From Lophium mytilinum (taxonomy: Eukaryota > Ascomycota > Dothideomycetes > Mytilinidiales > Mytilinidiaceae), in contig MU004183.1 in NCBI GenBank assembly GCA_010093605.1, forward strand, positions 2,232,001-2,296,000: DNA of 64,000 bases, read 5' to 3'. Below, piece after piece: positions 32,350 through 43,700 of the stretch (position 1 is the stretch's first letter; each line of letters starts with the position of its first letter). The position numbers and the translations under genes are program-made. The notes below the pieces were generated by a model. The model saw only the letters and a program-made list of their open reading frames with translations, was not told where the DNA came from and did not search any database.

Positions 32350-33512
32350 ATGACTCGGGTATTGCTCACTGGTGGAAGCGGTTTCATTGCTGCCCACACG
32401 CTTGACTTGCTACTGAAGAATGGGTAAGAGCAAATCACAAGCCAGTATTCTTCAATCCACTAATAGCACAGTCATTCCGTCGTCACTACAGTACGGAGCC
32501 AGGACAAAATCGACAGGATCAAGAAGATATACCCAGACGTAGGAAAAGACAAGTTAGACTTCGTCATAGTCCCCGACATCGCAGTTGAAGGCGCATTCAA
32601 CGAAGCTGTCGTATCAACACCTCCATTCGAAGCAGTCCTCCACACAGCCAGCCCATTCCACTTCAACGTCACCGACATTCAGAAGGTATGTCCACCATAA
32701 ATAAAGTCGCAAGCGCAAGCTGACGAGTTAAAGCAACTCATTGATCCTGCGGTCATCGGTACGACGGGAATCCTACGCGCAATAAAAAAGAATGCTCCCA
32801 CAATTAAGCATGTCGTCATCACCTCCTCTTTCGCAGCTATAGTCAACCCTGAGAAGATGGCATGGCCGGGACACACTTACTCCGAGGCTGATTGGAACCC
32901 AATGACCCTGGAGGATATTAAGGGCAGCGTCCCTTTGGGATACCGAGCAAGCAAGACGTTCGCAGAGAAGGCGGCTTGGAAATACGTCGAGGACGAGAAG
33001 CCGGGCTTCACTCTGTCGACCGTGAACCCCCCGATGGTGTTTGGACCAATTGTATGGTCTTCTGCATATCCCCGTATTATGGTCGCTGACTTCTCTAGAT
33101 CAATCATCTCCAGGACCTTGACAATTTAAACACCTCCAACCAACGCATACGAGACGCCGCGCTTGGCAAATTCAAGGACGAGATCCCAGACAGCGGCGTT
33201 ACGCTGTGGGTTGATGTTCGAAACGTTGCTCAAGCTCACGTGGCGGCGTTTGAAAAACCGGAGGCTGCTGGCAAGCGTTTCTTCACTACCCAGGGCACCT
33301 ACAACAACAAGCAGATCTGTCAGATCATAAAGAAGAATTTCCCGCAGTACAAGGACCTCCCCACAGACAGCACACCGGGCGGGGATTATGGTGAAGCCGG
33401 GCCATTTACTGCGGATAACTCGAGGTCGGTCGAGGTGCTGGGTCTGAAATACATCCCGTTGGAGCAGTCAATTGTGGACTGTGTCAAGTCGTTGCAGTCG
33501 GTTGGCCTATAG
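32350..33512 (+). CDS. NAD(P)-dependent epimerase/reductase of the extended SDR (dihydroflavonol-reductase/GRE2-like) family
   Basis: Exons are 32350..32423, 32472..32685, 32734..33051 and 33099..33512, giving 339 residues. The cofactor motif TGGSGFIAAH is at the N-terminus (TGGxGFIA; the third glycine of GxxGxxG is replaced by Ala). The substrate/cofactor core follows with VLHTASPFHF and VVITSSFAAI. The catalytic YxxxK is in GYRASKTFAEKAAWKYVEDE (Tyr-Arg-Ala-Ser-Lys). STVNPPMVFGPI spliced to INHLQDLDNLN is typical of fungal GRE2/ketoreductase-like enzymes, which reduce carbonyls such as methylglyoxal, diketones or phenolic aldehydes. All three introns have GTAAG/GTATG donors. No biosynthetic cluster surrounds it, so the substrate stays open. 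Confidence 0.94.
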
Positions 33513-34440
33513 AGTACATCGGAGACAAGGAGGTCTATTCAGAAGTGCGGAGGTGTTATTCGTAGACTTTGTGGCCTAGAGTTAGATGGTAAATTAAATT
33601 GCAACGACAAGAGTGATCCGTCCGCCCTCAGCACGTTCACAATCAATCAATGTGAGAAGTAGTGAAGACTATGACACCAAGAATGGACTGCTCGTCTGGA
33701 GGTGTGACTCTGGCAAACTTTTGGAGTAAGAAATGGTATTTGCGCGAGCAACAATCTATGAGTCCGGCGTGGCCTTTTATGTCTCGGTGCGCTGTTCTTG
33801 CGTTTTACATATACCTCCACCTAATAGCTTCGAAAGGAACTGCTCTTTCAATAGGTATTTCTGAGGTATCGTTCGTTTCGCAGGTGGGAGAGGTCTAGGA
33901 ACGATATATATTCTAAAATTGACGAGTTAGTTACACATCAGACAAGGTAAGATGCATGCATTCGAGTAACAGAGTTGGTATCAGACTGTTGAGCTTGTTG
34001 TTTTTGATCGTCATCGATGATCTAGGACAAATAGAAGAAGAAGGAAATCATCATATGATTGAGACAGGTAAGACAAGAGAAGAATGACTGACCTTTGGTA
34101 GTGACGCTGTGTGCTGAGTGTTAGTGCAGCCGGACGAAGCTCGATCCACTCCATGTTCATAGAGGTTCTAGGTGGTTCCCTTCGAAGAAAATGAATCGGT
34201 GCTGATGTTGAGGAGAGGGAGAGAAGCCGACACGAAAATTGAAATCTGCCTACAAATGCCAAGCACTCGGAGAAACCTAGCGGCATCTTCAAACCAACCC
34301 CCACCAGGCCGCAGGAGAAGCTCCAACACCACTCTGCGTCTGCCACATCTGCCTGCGCCTGTGTTTATAACCCGCTCCTCTCCTCTCACCAGTGCCATCC
34401 ACCACCTCTTTCTCCAAACCTCAAACCCTCGACACTCGTC
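33513..34440. other. Intergenic region, nothing recognised
   Basis: The 3' flank of the epimerase gene and the promoter of NTF2. No gene-like frame, RNA or repeat is seen. Confidence 0.55.
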
Positions 34441-35165
34441 ATGGCTGGAGCAGGTATGTTTACGCCGCATTCGCGCTCTGGACGACCCCTCATCGCGCAA
34501 TAGCTAACCCAATATATAGTCGACTTCACGAGCATTGCTCGTAAGTAGTCTCCCTATTTGTCTCGACATGCACGCCTCCTCTTCGCCGGATCTGATTTCG
34601 TGGTTCCATTATTTCGCGCGGAGTCTGACCTCCAGTTCCAGAGCAGTTCGTCAAGTTCTACTACGAGCAGTTCGATACCAACCGAGGAAATCTTGGGGCT
34701 CTCTATGTACGTTCCTCAAAATACGTATGGCCTCGCTCACACATATACTGATCAGTGTTTGACAGCGACCCCACTCCATGCTCACCTTCGAGGCGAACCC
34801 AAGCCAAGGCGTGGACGCGATCCTCGAGAAACTCCAGGTACAAACCCTTCTTGCGACTGGGCCAACGCACGTCGCATGCTCTAACATGGATGACAGAGCC
34901 TGCCATTCACATCAGTTCAACATCGCACCGATACTCTAGATGCGCAACCCTCCAGCGAGGATGGGGGTATCCTGGTCCTGGTCACAGGCGCATTGCTGGT
35001 ACGCACCTACATAACAGTCAATTTCAGCACGCGGTAGCTAACGCCAACCAGGTCGAAGGATCAGAACGGCCAATGAGCTTCACGCAAACTTTCCAGCTCC
35101 GCCCTGACGCCGGCACTTTCTACGTCTTCAACGACGTCTTCAGACTGGTCTACCCGGCCGCTTAA
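34441..35165 (+). CDS. NTF2: Nuclear transport factor 2
   Basis: Six exons: 34441..34453, 34520..34540, 34642..34706, 34766..34837, 34897..34998 and 35052..35165, giving 128 residues. The spliced protein reads MAGAVDFTSIAQQFVKFYYE, then FDTNRGNLGALYRPHSMLTF, QGVDAILEKLQSLPF, VQHRTDTLDAQPSSEDG, ILVLVTGALLVEG and TFYVFNDVFRLVYPA. These are hallmark NTF2 segments. NTF2 imports Ran-GDP into the nucleus through FG-nucleoporins. The first two exons are only 13 and 21 nt, and five introns interrupt fewer than 400 coding bases. All have GT..AG ends, and each junction restores conserved sequence, so the model is firm. Confidence 0.96.
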
Positions 35166-35890
35166 AAAAACCAAATTTCATAGCGACAATAAGCCATGGG
35201 CATAAGCGTACGAGAGCGTTGGCGGGTAGGGAAATGGGTGCGGCTGGAGTGATTTTGGGCGGGAGGGGTGCATAGGCGTGCATGAAGCCGGGATTTCTTC
35301 AGCTTTGGTGGCTTGAAGGAGAGGTTGTCGGATGGGACTCTTTTTAGTGGTAGGGTTCCTTTGAAGCGCCACCACAGGACAATTACTCAGGTTCAAACCA
35401 AACATATTTCGCCCCTCGGTTTGAGGTGAACAAATATTGTGCAGAACAACATTTGGAAGTCAGGGTAAAAGTCAGACCTGTATAATTCCACTACTATAAT
35501 AGCCTACCTCAAGCGAAGCAGCCCTGCGATAATCGTCTACTCTCCAGCCCCTATCAACTTCAAGCTCGATTCCCAGGCCCTAGATATCATGATAGTGATT
35601 TCCGACGCGAACCGCATTCATCTCGACAACCGCCCTAGAATCCAAAATCGCTCAGATACATGCAATGAGCCGCCTTGCTGCATCTAAACTTTGGATACTA
35701 CTAAATTTGAAATAATTTCAGACTGGTAAAATTTACCACATTCGAAATGGACGCGATCAGCTATGCTTAGGAGAACATGTTCATTAGCACCGTGAGATCG
35801 AAACCAACGCGTCTAGCTTCTGTAAAACGCCTACACCAACACAAAATCTAGGTATCCAACTCGATCATACCACCTCTCTCCAACCTCGCT
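35166..35890. other. Convergent intergenic region
   Basis: Lies between the 3' ends of NTF2 (+) and guanine deaminase (-). A weak MITE-like element is marked at 35407..35524; otherwise nothing is seen. Confidence 0.5.
35407..35524. repeat. Possible diverged MITE-like element
   Basis: The left arm TTTCGCCCCTCGGTTTGAGG and the reverse-complemented right arm AGGGCTGCTTCGCTTGAGGT share a CG-CTTGAGGT core. Spacing (~118 bp) and motif agree with the family elsewhere in the window, but identity is low. Confidence 0.28.
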
Positions 35891-37422
35891 CTAGCCCCTA
35901 TACCTCCCCGTCGAATGCACCAACCTCCCCCTAACCCAAACCGCAACCGTACTTCTATCATCCCCCCCAAACAACCACTTCGCGACCCGATCCTCCCACG
36001 CCTCCCACCCAAACACATCCACCCCTTCCACAAACCCATCCTCATGCCTCTCCCCGCCCTCGGGCACGCTCTCCAACGCCACCATCTGCGCATCCCACTC
36101 CATCCCCACCTCAAACGCCCCCACCTTCTCCTCCAACCCCACAACCTTCGCCCCGCCCCTAGTCGCCAGATACAGCACCTCCTCCACACTCAACTTCGCA
36201 TGGTCCCCATCATGCATCGCCACATGCCGACTCACCCAAACCGCCTGCCTCGCCATCTCCAGTATACTCGGCGAGAACCCCCCCGACACATCCGTGCCCA
36301 ACCCCACCGTAATCCCGCGATCCAGCAAGTCGCGCACCGGCGCACAGCCCGACGTCAGCGCGGTGTTGCTGGCGGGGCAATGCGAGATCTTCGCCTGCCG
36401 CGCCGCCACCAGCTCCTTCTCCTCCGCCGTCAGGTGCACCGCGTGCGCGAGGATCATCTTCGCGTTCAGCAAGCCCGCCTGGTCGTAGACGTCCGCGTAA
36501 CTTTTGTTCCCTGGGAACAGCTCCTTGACGAGCGCGACCTCGGGCTTATTCTCCGAGATGTGGGTTTGCGCGTACGCACCTGTTTCTTGCTGCAGCTTGC
36601 CGAGGGCGTGCAGGCACTCTTCGGTACACGAGGGTGCAAAGCGGGGGGTGATGATGGGCGTGACCAGCTCGCCTGAGGGGTCGATGCGGCGGCAGTGGGC
36701 GATGCATTCACGGGAGGCGGTGATGGCGTCGAGGACGCTGGCGTCGCGGTAGTAGGGCGGACTTAGGGTGGAGTTCATGCAGACGCGGCCGATCAGGGCG
36801 CGCTGGCCTTTGGCGAGGCAGATGTCGGCCAGCAAGTTGGTAGCCGGGACGTGGACGGTGGCGTAGTAGGCGGCGGTGGTGGTGCCGTGGGAGAGGGTGC
36901 GGGCGACGGCGCGCGTGTAGACGGTGGTGGCGCGGGGCAAGTCGGAGAGGGAGGATTCGAGGGGGAAGGTGTAGGTATTGAGCCAGTCGAGGAGGGTGGA
37001 TTTGCCGAAGATGCCGGCGTTGGGGTATTGAGAGGCGTGGATGTGGGTGTCTGGGTTTGTTAGGGGAATTTAATGATGGCTGAGGGGGTGGGCTTGTGGG
37101 TATCATGTATTTACGAAAGAAAGGGGTAGATGGAAAGGAACGAATAGAGAGAGAACCACGGTCCTGTAATGATAGAGTGTGAAAGTAGATTCGTACCTAT
37201 AAATCCAGGGAAGAAAAACCCGTTATCCGTCACCTCGACCACTTTCGCATTCTCCCAGCCATCCTTCTTGCTCACGCCCTCGACATCGTCCCGCTCGACG
37301 AACGCTATCACGCCCTTTTTGTCCACGCCAATGGCACCCTTAGTGCAGATCTCCAGTTCGGCGAGACTCTTGCTGTGCACAAAAGGGCCAACGTAGATGG
37401 TTTTCTCGACAGACGGAGCCAT
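35891..37422 (-). CDS. GUD1: Guanine deaminase
   Basis: Exons are 37422..37197 and 37050..35891 (intron 146 nt, GTACGA..CCCAG), giving 461 residues, near the ~490 of yeast Gud1. The enzyme hydrolyses guanine to xanthine and ammonia in purine salvage and catabolism. Metal and active-site motifs of the amidohydrolase superfamily are all present. The splice rebuilds GFFFPGFIDTHIHASQYPN with the HxH zinc ligands. SHGTTTAAYYATVH, THISENKPEV, ILAHAVHLT and GLGTDVSGGFSPSI (catalytic Asp) follow. NEN-type substrate residues fit the guanine-deaminase branch. The chosen Met (37422) begins MAPSVEKTIYVGPFVHS; further upstream codons encode an unlikely hydrophobic extension. Confidence 0.95.
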
Positions 37423-38229
37423 GACGGCCAGATAAAACGGTAGAAGAAGACAGACGCAGAGGACAAAAGTTGGGGTATAAGAATAGCGGAGAAATGGAAC
37501 TGGAAATCCAGATATTGATAAGGAATCTGTGTAAGACAATCCGTCCGCTGTCGTCACCTTGTTCCACAACGAGAAGTGAAGAAAAACAGGTCGTATTCGT
37601 ACTGAAAGACGTGTAGCTCTATATTCCCAAGAAATCAGATCGTCGTCAAGGATATGTAGAAAATATGGATGTTAGATTCAGATCAGGGACATGGTGGTTC
37701 TTTATCAAGTGTGGTTGAAGTTGGTAAAAGCAACGCCGCCGCGTGCTCAGCGAATCAGATTCGTGGGCGTTAAGCGCATCGGGCAAGTCGACACGAAACG
37801 AGCTCCGGCAGGCGGCAGGCTCCGAGGTGTTGGGATAGAGATCTAACCATTCTGCGACTGTTACGGCCTTCTAGCGATTCTAGAAGGAGTTATTTTGACT
37901 AATAGGGCGCGTCTCGTAGTTGGGGTTGTTTTGACAAGTATCAAGTTCGCTAGTTGAAGAAGGTGAGTTGAGTCGCCGTGAAGACTCCCGAGCTCGGTCA
38001 CATACAGGGGCATTGGGGTCTTTCACAGGACATATACAAACGGAGGAGCTAGTAATATCATTACATAAGGCCACGGGAGCTGCATTGATACTATTCCTCA
38101 TCAATAGTATCCTCTAAACGAATCCGATAGGTTGACCCACCAATCTTTCGTCCAGACGCCAGCCGGACAGGCTCCAAAAACTCCGACTCAAAAAGTAGCA
38201 GGCTTTTTTCACCCAAGAATTGATCCAGG
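37423..38229. other. Intergenic region, nothing recognised
   Basis: The guanine deaminase promoter and the ARP9 3' flank. No convincing frame, RNA gene or repeat is seen. Confidence 0.5.
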
Positions 38230-40294
38230 TTATAAGCTATATTCATGGATGCCAGTAGGCCCCTGCTCGTTGTAATCCGGCCTGGTCATATAGCCCTTGC
38301 TTTGCCCCTGATCGACAATGAAGAGCACTTTGGCACCAACCTGTGCGCCCAAGAAAGCTGCTTCATCGTAGCCAAAGTCTTTCCACTCGGGGAAATACTC
38401 TGGCGGTTTCACGGTCCGGATACTGGTTGGTGTCTGGCCATGATTGGAGTGGCTGTTGTGCATTGAAGGCATTGCCAAGCCTGGGTTTAGATGTGGGTTC
38501 TGCGCAGTGGTAGCGGCCAAAAGGAGAGGGTTGACTTGGCTAGAGGATCCGTGAGGGCCAAGTTGGGGCTGAGGAGTATTTGCACCCGTGCCTGCAGGGG
38601 TAGAGATGTTTGACGGTAGCTCGGATGTGAAGATCGTGGCGCTAGAGGGCGAGATGAGATACTTTGTGGACAAGGTAGACATTAGGGCGTCTTTAAAGCC
38701 TGGGGTCGTGAGTATTTGAGTTTGAAAGGACCAGGCGGAACATACCTCTTATCTTTGAACCGTTCCCGCATATGATCAAAGAATCCCAGAGCTCACTCCG
38801 CTTGTTCACCTCTTCGATGGAAGATATCGCTCGATGTACGGCGTCCGCAATCTTCTCAAGAAGACCACCACTTGCTGCCTGGAATCGCTCATTCCCAACT
38901 TCGATTTCTCTTCGGATGGGACCTCTGTTTGAGCTTGTTAACAAGGATCCCGCATCACCATTGAGTTCTATGGCCGATCTTGGCTCTTCCGCCGCTTCAC
39001 CGCCATCTATTTTCTTTGAAGGGCCCTCATCCAACGCAGCTTGCGCATCCGCCATACCTTTCGTGCCCAGATTCATCCCCTTAAGTGTATCCAGCAGGTG
39101 ATGATCCTCGTACATGAAAGTAGCCTTTTCTCGTTTCGAATTTGGCAATCGTGAGGTTTTCGCCTGTGTTTGAGGGGCTTCTGCGCCCTTTTTCTTTGCA
39201 GCAAGTTTGTCTTGCTTTTCCTTCTCCTTTCGCGCCAAGTATTCTTCCATTTTACCCCCTGCGACTATGCTAGCCACATCAAGGACCCCTTCATTGTCAT
39301 CATCCCCGTTCGCCTCGTCGCCCACCTCAGTATCGAGACCAGGACCTCGTGGAGCAGTGCCGATTGCAGCAGCAGGTCCTGGACCTGATCCAGTTGCTCC
39401 TGTAGATGCTGCGGCAGCGGGGTTTGTGACGGTTTCGGACGCGCTCGTCTCAGTAGTCCCAGGTAAGGCAGTACCGACGGGAAGTATCTCGCAGATGGGA
39501 TTTCTCTTAAGCTGCTCGCACATCTCCCGGGTGAAGGCCTTGTCCTTGGACTTGAAGAGGGTCAATAGTCGTTGGGTCATGCCTTCGCCTCCACACTCTG
39601 GAAGTGCTACCACTCTGCCCGTAGTGTGAGGAATAAACTCGCTGACGACAGTGACATCAACCTTGTCCTTCCCCACATCAATAATAGTGGACGTATGCAC
39701 ACCGTATGCCCAGCTCGTTGCGACCGCAGAGTCCATCAGGCCGAATGCCGGAGTCTTGAACTTTTCGAAGAAGAACTGGGTGAGCTTCTCGTGCTCTCGT
39801 GGAGTCCAGGCCGGCTGTGCTATGAGGAGAATAGGCGTGTGGAAAGGCGGGTTGAGCGTGTTGTAGACGTGGGTCATTAGGGCGAAGAAGCACGGCCAAT
39901 TGACGATTTTGCCCTCTAATATTGGCCACACAGCGCCCTCCTCAGATACTGGGTCTTCTTCGTAGAGAACCTCGTCGTCGACAGGCTCTCCTAGCGACTT
40001 CTTCATGTCGTTGATTTCATCCTGCTCTTCCTGTGGTACCGCTGCCTTCTCCACCTTGGTGCCTGCCCGCCTTCGCACCTTGTACGGCTCCCATTCTCCC
40101 TCCTTTTCAGCGGGAAACATGCGCGACCTCACGCGCAGGCGGGGCGGAGTGAAGGATTCGGGGAGGCCCAGCTGCGCGACTGTGGATTCCGAGCCAGGCG
40201 CAATGATCTTGACAGGTCAGCGGAAGGTCATGCGACATGTCAATTGAAGGACGGCGTGGCTTACAATGATCTGGTCATCCTTGAAGGCAGGCAT
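38230..40294 (-). CDS. ARP9: Actin-related protein 9, subunit of SWI/SNF and RSC-type chromatin remodellers
   Basis: Exons are 40294..40265, 40207..38746 and 38699..38230, giving 653 residues. The 10-codon first exon joins to IIAPGSESTVAQLGLPESFT, the family's typical N-terminus. Actin-fold landmarks are PFHTPILLIAQPAWTPREHE, FKTPAFGLMDSAVATSWAYG, TSTIIDVGKDKVDVTVVSEF and, near the end, SLIICGNGSKIRGFKDAL across the second splice. Between them is a long Ala/Gly/Lys-rich insertion (about residues 260-420), as in filamentous-fungal Arp9. Arp9 usually does not hydrolyse ATP and works with Arp7-like partners to couple the remodeller motor. It is divergent from NTE1, with 468 bp between the start codons. 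Confidence 0.9.
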
Positions 40295-40762
40295 GGCGGG
40301 CAACGGGTGTGGGGATTCCTCCGCTGCGAATGCGACGCGTGAAAGTGAAGAGTGCTGCGAGGCGCGAGGAAGTGGGACCCTTGGACCTTGACTTGTGAAG
40401 ACTGCTTGGCGTGCACAAGTCCAGCCACAGCTTTGCGGAGGAGTAGCAGGGTAGGGATTCGTTCAAAGCTCTATCTACAGGGCCAGTCTAATCTACTTTA
40501 CAACACTGTATTTGCCAGCACTGCAAGCGTCGTCAATTTGGCACCTGCACTCTCGCGACGAAGCTCGAAGCTGTTCACGCACGGGCCGTCTCCCAAATCG
40601 TCGACCTTCAGTGGGCTGCTTGCGCTCCTCCAAGTCGTCGATGCAGCCAGCCATGCGCCTGGTTCGACTCGATACTCCGCAGGAACCTGCACATCCCCAG
40701 GGACACCAGCCGCCTTGATTCCCACGTGTTCAAAAAGCCCACGGGGCCTGCAAACTTACACA
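40295..40762. promoter_or_regulatory. Shared divergent promoter region of ARP9 and NTE1
   Basis: 468 bp separate the two start codons. A plus-strand frame from 40352 runs through it in phase with NTE1 but has no ATG before 40763, so it is untranslated leader. No specific operator was recognised. Confidence 0.45.
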
Positions 40763-43700
40763 ATGGCGACTTCGGAGGCACTGGCCGACATAGTGTCCTC
40801 TATACCGAGCTTCTCCGCCGCCACTATTTCTTCGACTTCGCTCCCGGTAGTCTTCAAAACCACTGAAGTAGCTCCTTCCTCCAATATGGGCCTCCTGGGG
40901 CGCGTGATCCTCTCAATCCTGAGGGTCATTCCTAGCATTCTCTACTGGCTCATAACCTTCACCACTATCACTCTGCCAACATGGCTATTCACGCTCTTCT
41001 CAATGAGCTTAACCTTGACTCTGAACTTTACCACACTGTATGGCTCTCTGCAATAAGCTTTGCAGCATTGGCTAACAACTATAGAATGCTCATCATTATA
41101 TTACTCGTATCGACTATCAGCTACTTTGTGAGATACCGGTTCTTGACCATGTATGCTCGACTGCCTGCCGAACCTCAACGCGAAGAACCACAGGTCGAGG
41201 TTTTCCCCGATACTCAGGAAGGTGACTCGAAGCGGGGTCTCTCAAACTACCTAGACGAGTTCCTGAGCGCCATCAAGGTGTTTGGATACTTAGAACGGCC
41301 AGTTTTCCATGAGTTAACGAGGACAATGCAAACGAGGAAACTGATAGCTGGGGAAACTCTGTTGTTGGAAGAAGAGAAAGGATTTTGCTTGGTTGTCGAT
41401 GGCATGGTGCAAATCTTTGTCAAATCGAACCGCGAAGGACCCGGGTCGGAGTATAATGGAACACCAGAAAGCTCGGAAGATGAGGATGCACAGCCAAACC
41501 AAAGTCAGGGCTATCAGTTGCTTACAGAAGTTAAGAATGGAGCCCCCATGTCTTCATTGTTCTCTATTCTATCTTTATTTACCGAGGACGTGAAACTCCG
41601 ACATGACGACGAGGAAGATACTGGCATACAGTCAAATGGGCCTACGGCTAGATTCGGCCATGAAAGGTCCTCTAGACCTGATGCTTCTAGAAATGCTAGC
41701 TTCGAATCCGATCCAGCCAGTCCCCTTGGAACCCCTCGGACACCCCCGCAGACTGGATTGAGAGACCGCCGCGCGGATGGGCTTGCGAGTCCTACTGCTG
41801 GAGGTCGTCTTCCTACCGTGCCACCTCTGTCTTTAGATTTGAATGGGGACCAAACAAGTTCGCCCCGGAAGCCACCACCTCAGCTCAGCCGGTCTCGGTC
41901 TAAGAAACCCAAGTCTGCGCATCCTGATATTGTGGCACGAGCTACTGTAGACACCACGATTGCTATTATCCCCGCGACTGCTTTTCGACGTCTTACTCGA
42001 GTATACCCGAAAGCAACGGCTCATATTGTACAAGTTATATTAACTCGACTCCAACGAGTCACACTGCAAACTGGTCACTCCTACCTCGGCCTTACCAGTG
42101 AGGTACTGGGAACTGAAAGGTTGATGAATAAATACACAACGTATGACTTGCCCGGCTTCCTCCGCGATTCTGCCTTGGAGAGACTGAAGAAGAAATTCGC
42201 GAAAGAAAGAGAACGAATCGGTCCTGAAGAAGGGATGAAGGGAATAGCGCTCCACAACCCTGGAGCTGGTCGGCGGCGTAGGTCCAGCAGTGGCCTGAGA
42301 AAGGGGGCAGCCCTACAGGCCAGACTAGCAGCAGCACGATCCGGGTCGGATTTGGATGGTAGCTCGGAGGTTCCCACCAAGTTGACTCCAATAGGCTCCT
42401 CAGACCGCGACGAGAGAGCGGGAGTCAGCGCAGGCGATCTCTTGACGAACTCACACCTACCTAGAGTTGGTGGTAGACATTCGAGGCTAAGTTTTTCACA
42501 ACCTTATCAAGCCACTGACCGTGGCATCCGGGATGGGAAAACGCCTCTGGATTCAGGCACATTTAACCCCTTCAATTCGACCCTACGCGGCCCATCCCAG
42601 CTCCGGCGAGACGATTCCGTGGATGAAGACAGCATTTTCCGCGAGGCAGTCCTCGATTGCATGTTCAAGGCTATTGGGTTAACAAACTTGGAAAGTCCGG
42701 TAAAGTCCGGCTCCGTTGAGGCCTCTCCTCGGATGGTTTCGTTCGATGCGAAGCGCCAGAAGGCCGTTTTTTCTAATGCGTTCCCCTTCATTGATCAGTA
42801 CGAGGGTTCACAGGCCGATTCAGAATCCGTCGCTTCGACATCTTTCTCCGCGCTGAGCGTTGCTGGAAACCACAACATCCTCGAAGAAATTGTTAACGAT
42901 GTTGAGATTGTCTTCTTCCCTAAGGGCGCTGTTCTAGTGGAGCAAGGGGAGAGAAATCCTGGTCTGTATTATGTGATCGACGGGTTTCTCGATGTTAGTA
43001 TTCCTGCTGAGGATGACCATTCTGAAAACAACATCTTGGGTACCTTGCCAGCAACACCGGGTATGGCCGAGTCCGATCTTTTCGCAGGGCCCTACGCCAA
43101 TAGACGACCAACTGCCTCTAGAGCAGCCACTAGCGATCACTTGAAGTTCAAGAAGAGAAAGAGCCTTTTCCTGACGAAGCCCGGAGGACTTGCCGGATAT
43201 CTTGGAACTATTTCCTCGTACAGATCTTTTATCGATGTCACGGCGAAGACCGATGTGTATGTTGGATTCTTACCCAGAGCATCCATCGAGAGGATCGTCG
43301 ACCGATATCCAGTCGTTCTTCTTACAATGGCTAAGCGTTTGACGACGCTTCTACCTCGATTGATATTACACATCGACTTCGCTTTGGAATGGGTACAAGT
43401 CAATGCTGGTCAGGTTATCTACAACCAAGGAGACGAGAGTGACGCCATCTACATCGTTCTCAATGGTCGACTCCGCGCAATTAGAGAGGGAGAGAATGAT
43501 GAAATGCAAGTAATAGGAGAGTATGGACAGGGAGACAGTGTTGGAGAGCTCGAGGTCTTGACTGAATCGGCTAGACCTGGCTCGTTACATGCGATCCGAG
43601 ACGCTGAATTGGCGAAATTCCCAAAGACTCTATTCAACAGCCTCGCACTTGAGCACCCTGGTATCACAATCAAGATATCAAAAATCATTGCTTCAAGGAT

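Noticed and set aside
26515-33512. Oxidoreductase, zinc-finger regulators and epimerase as a biosynthetic or sugar-use cluster
   Set aside because: No core synthase, transporter or P450 lies nearby, and the two enzymes belong to families with many solitary housekeeping members. The grouping is not evidence of a pathway.
35915-36676. 253-codon plus-strand frame opposite guanine deaminase
   Set aside because: It is a shadow of the GC-rich minus-strand gene: Pro/His/Arg-rich with no domain, while the minus strand carries all amidohydrolase motifs.
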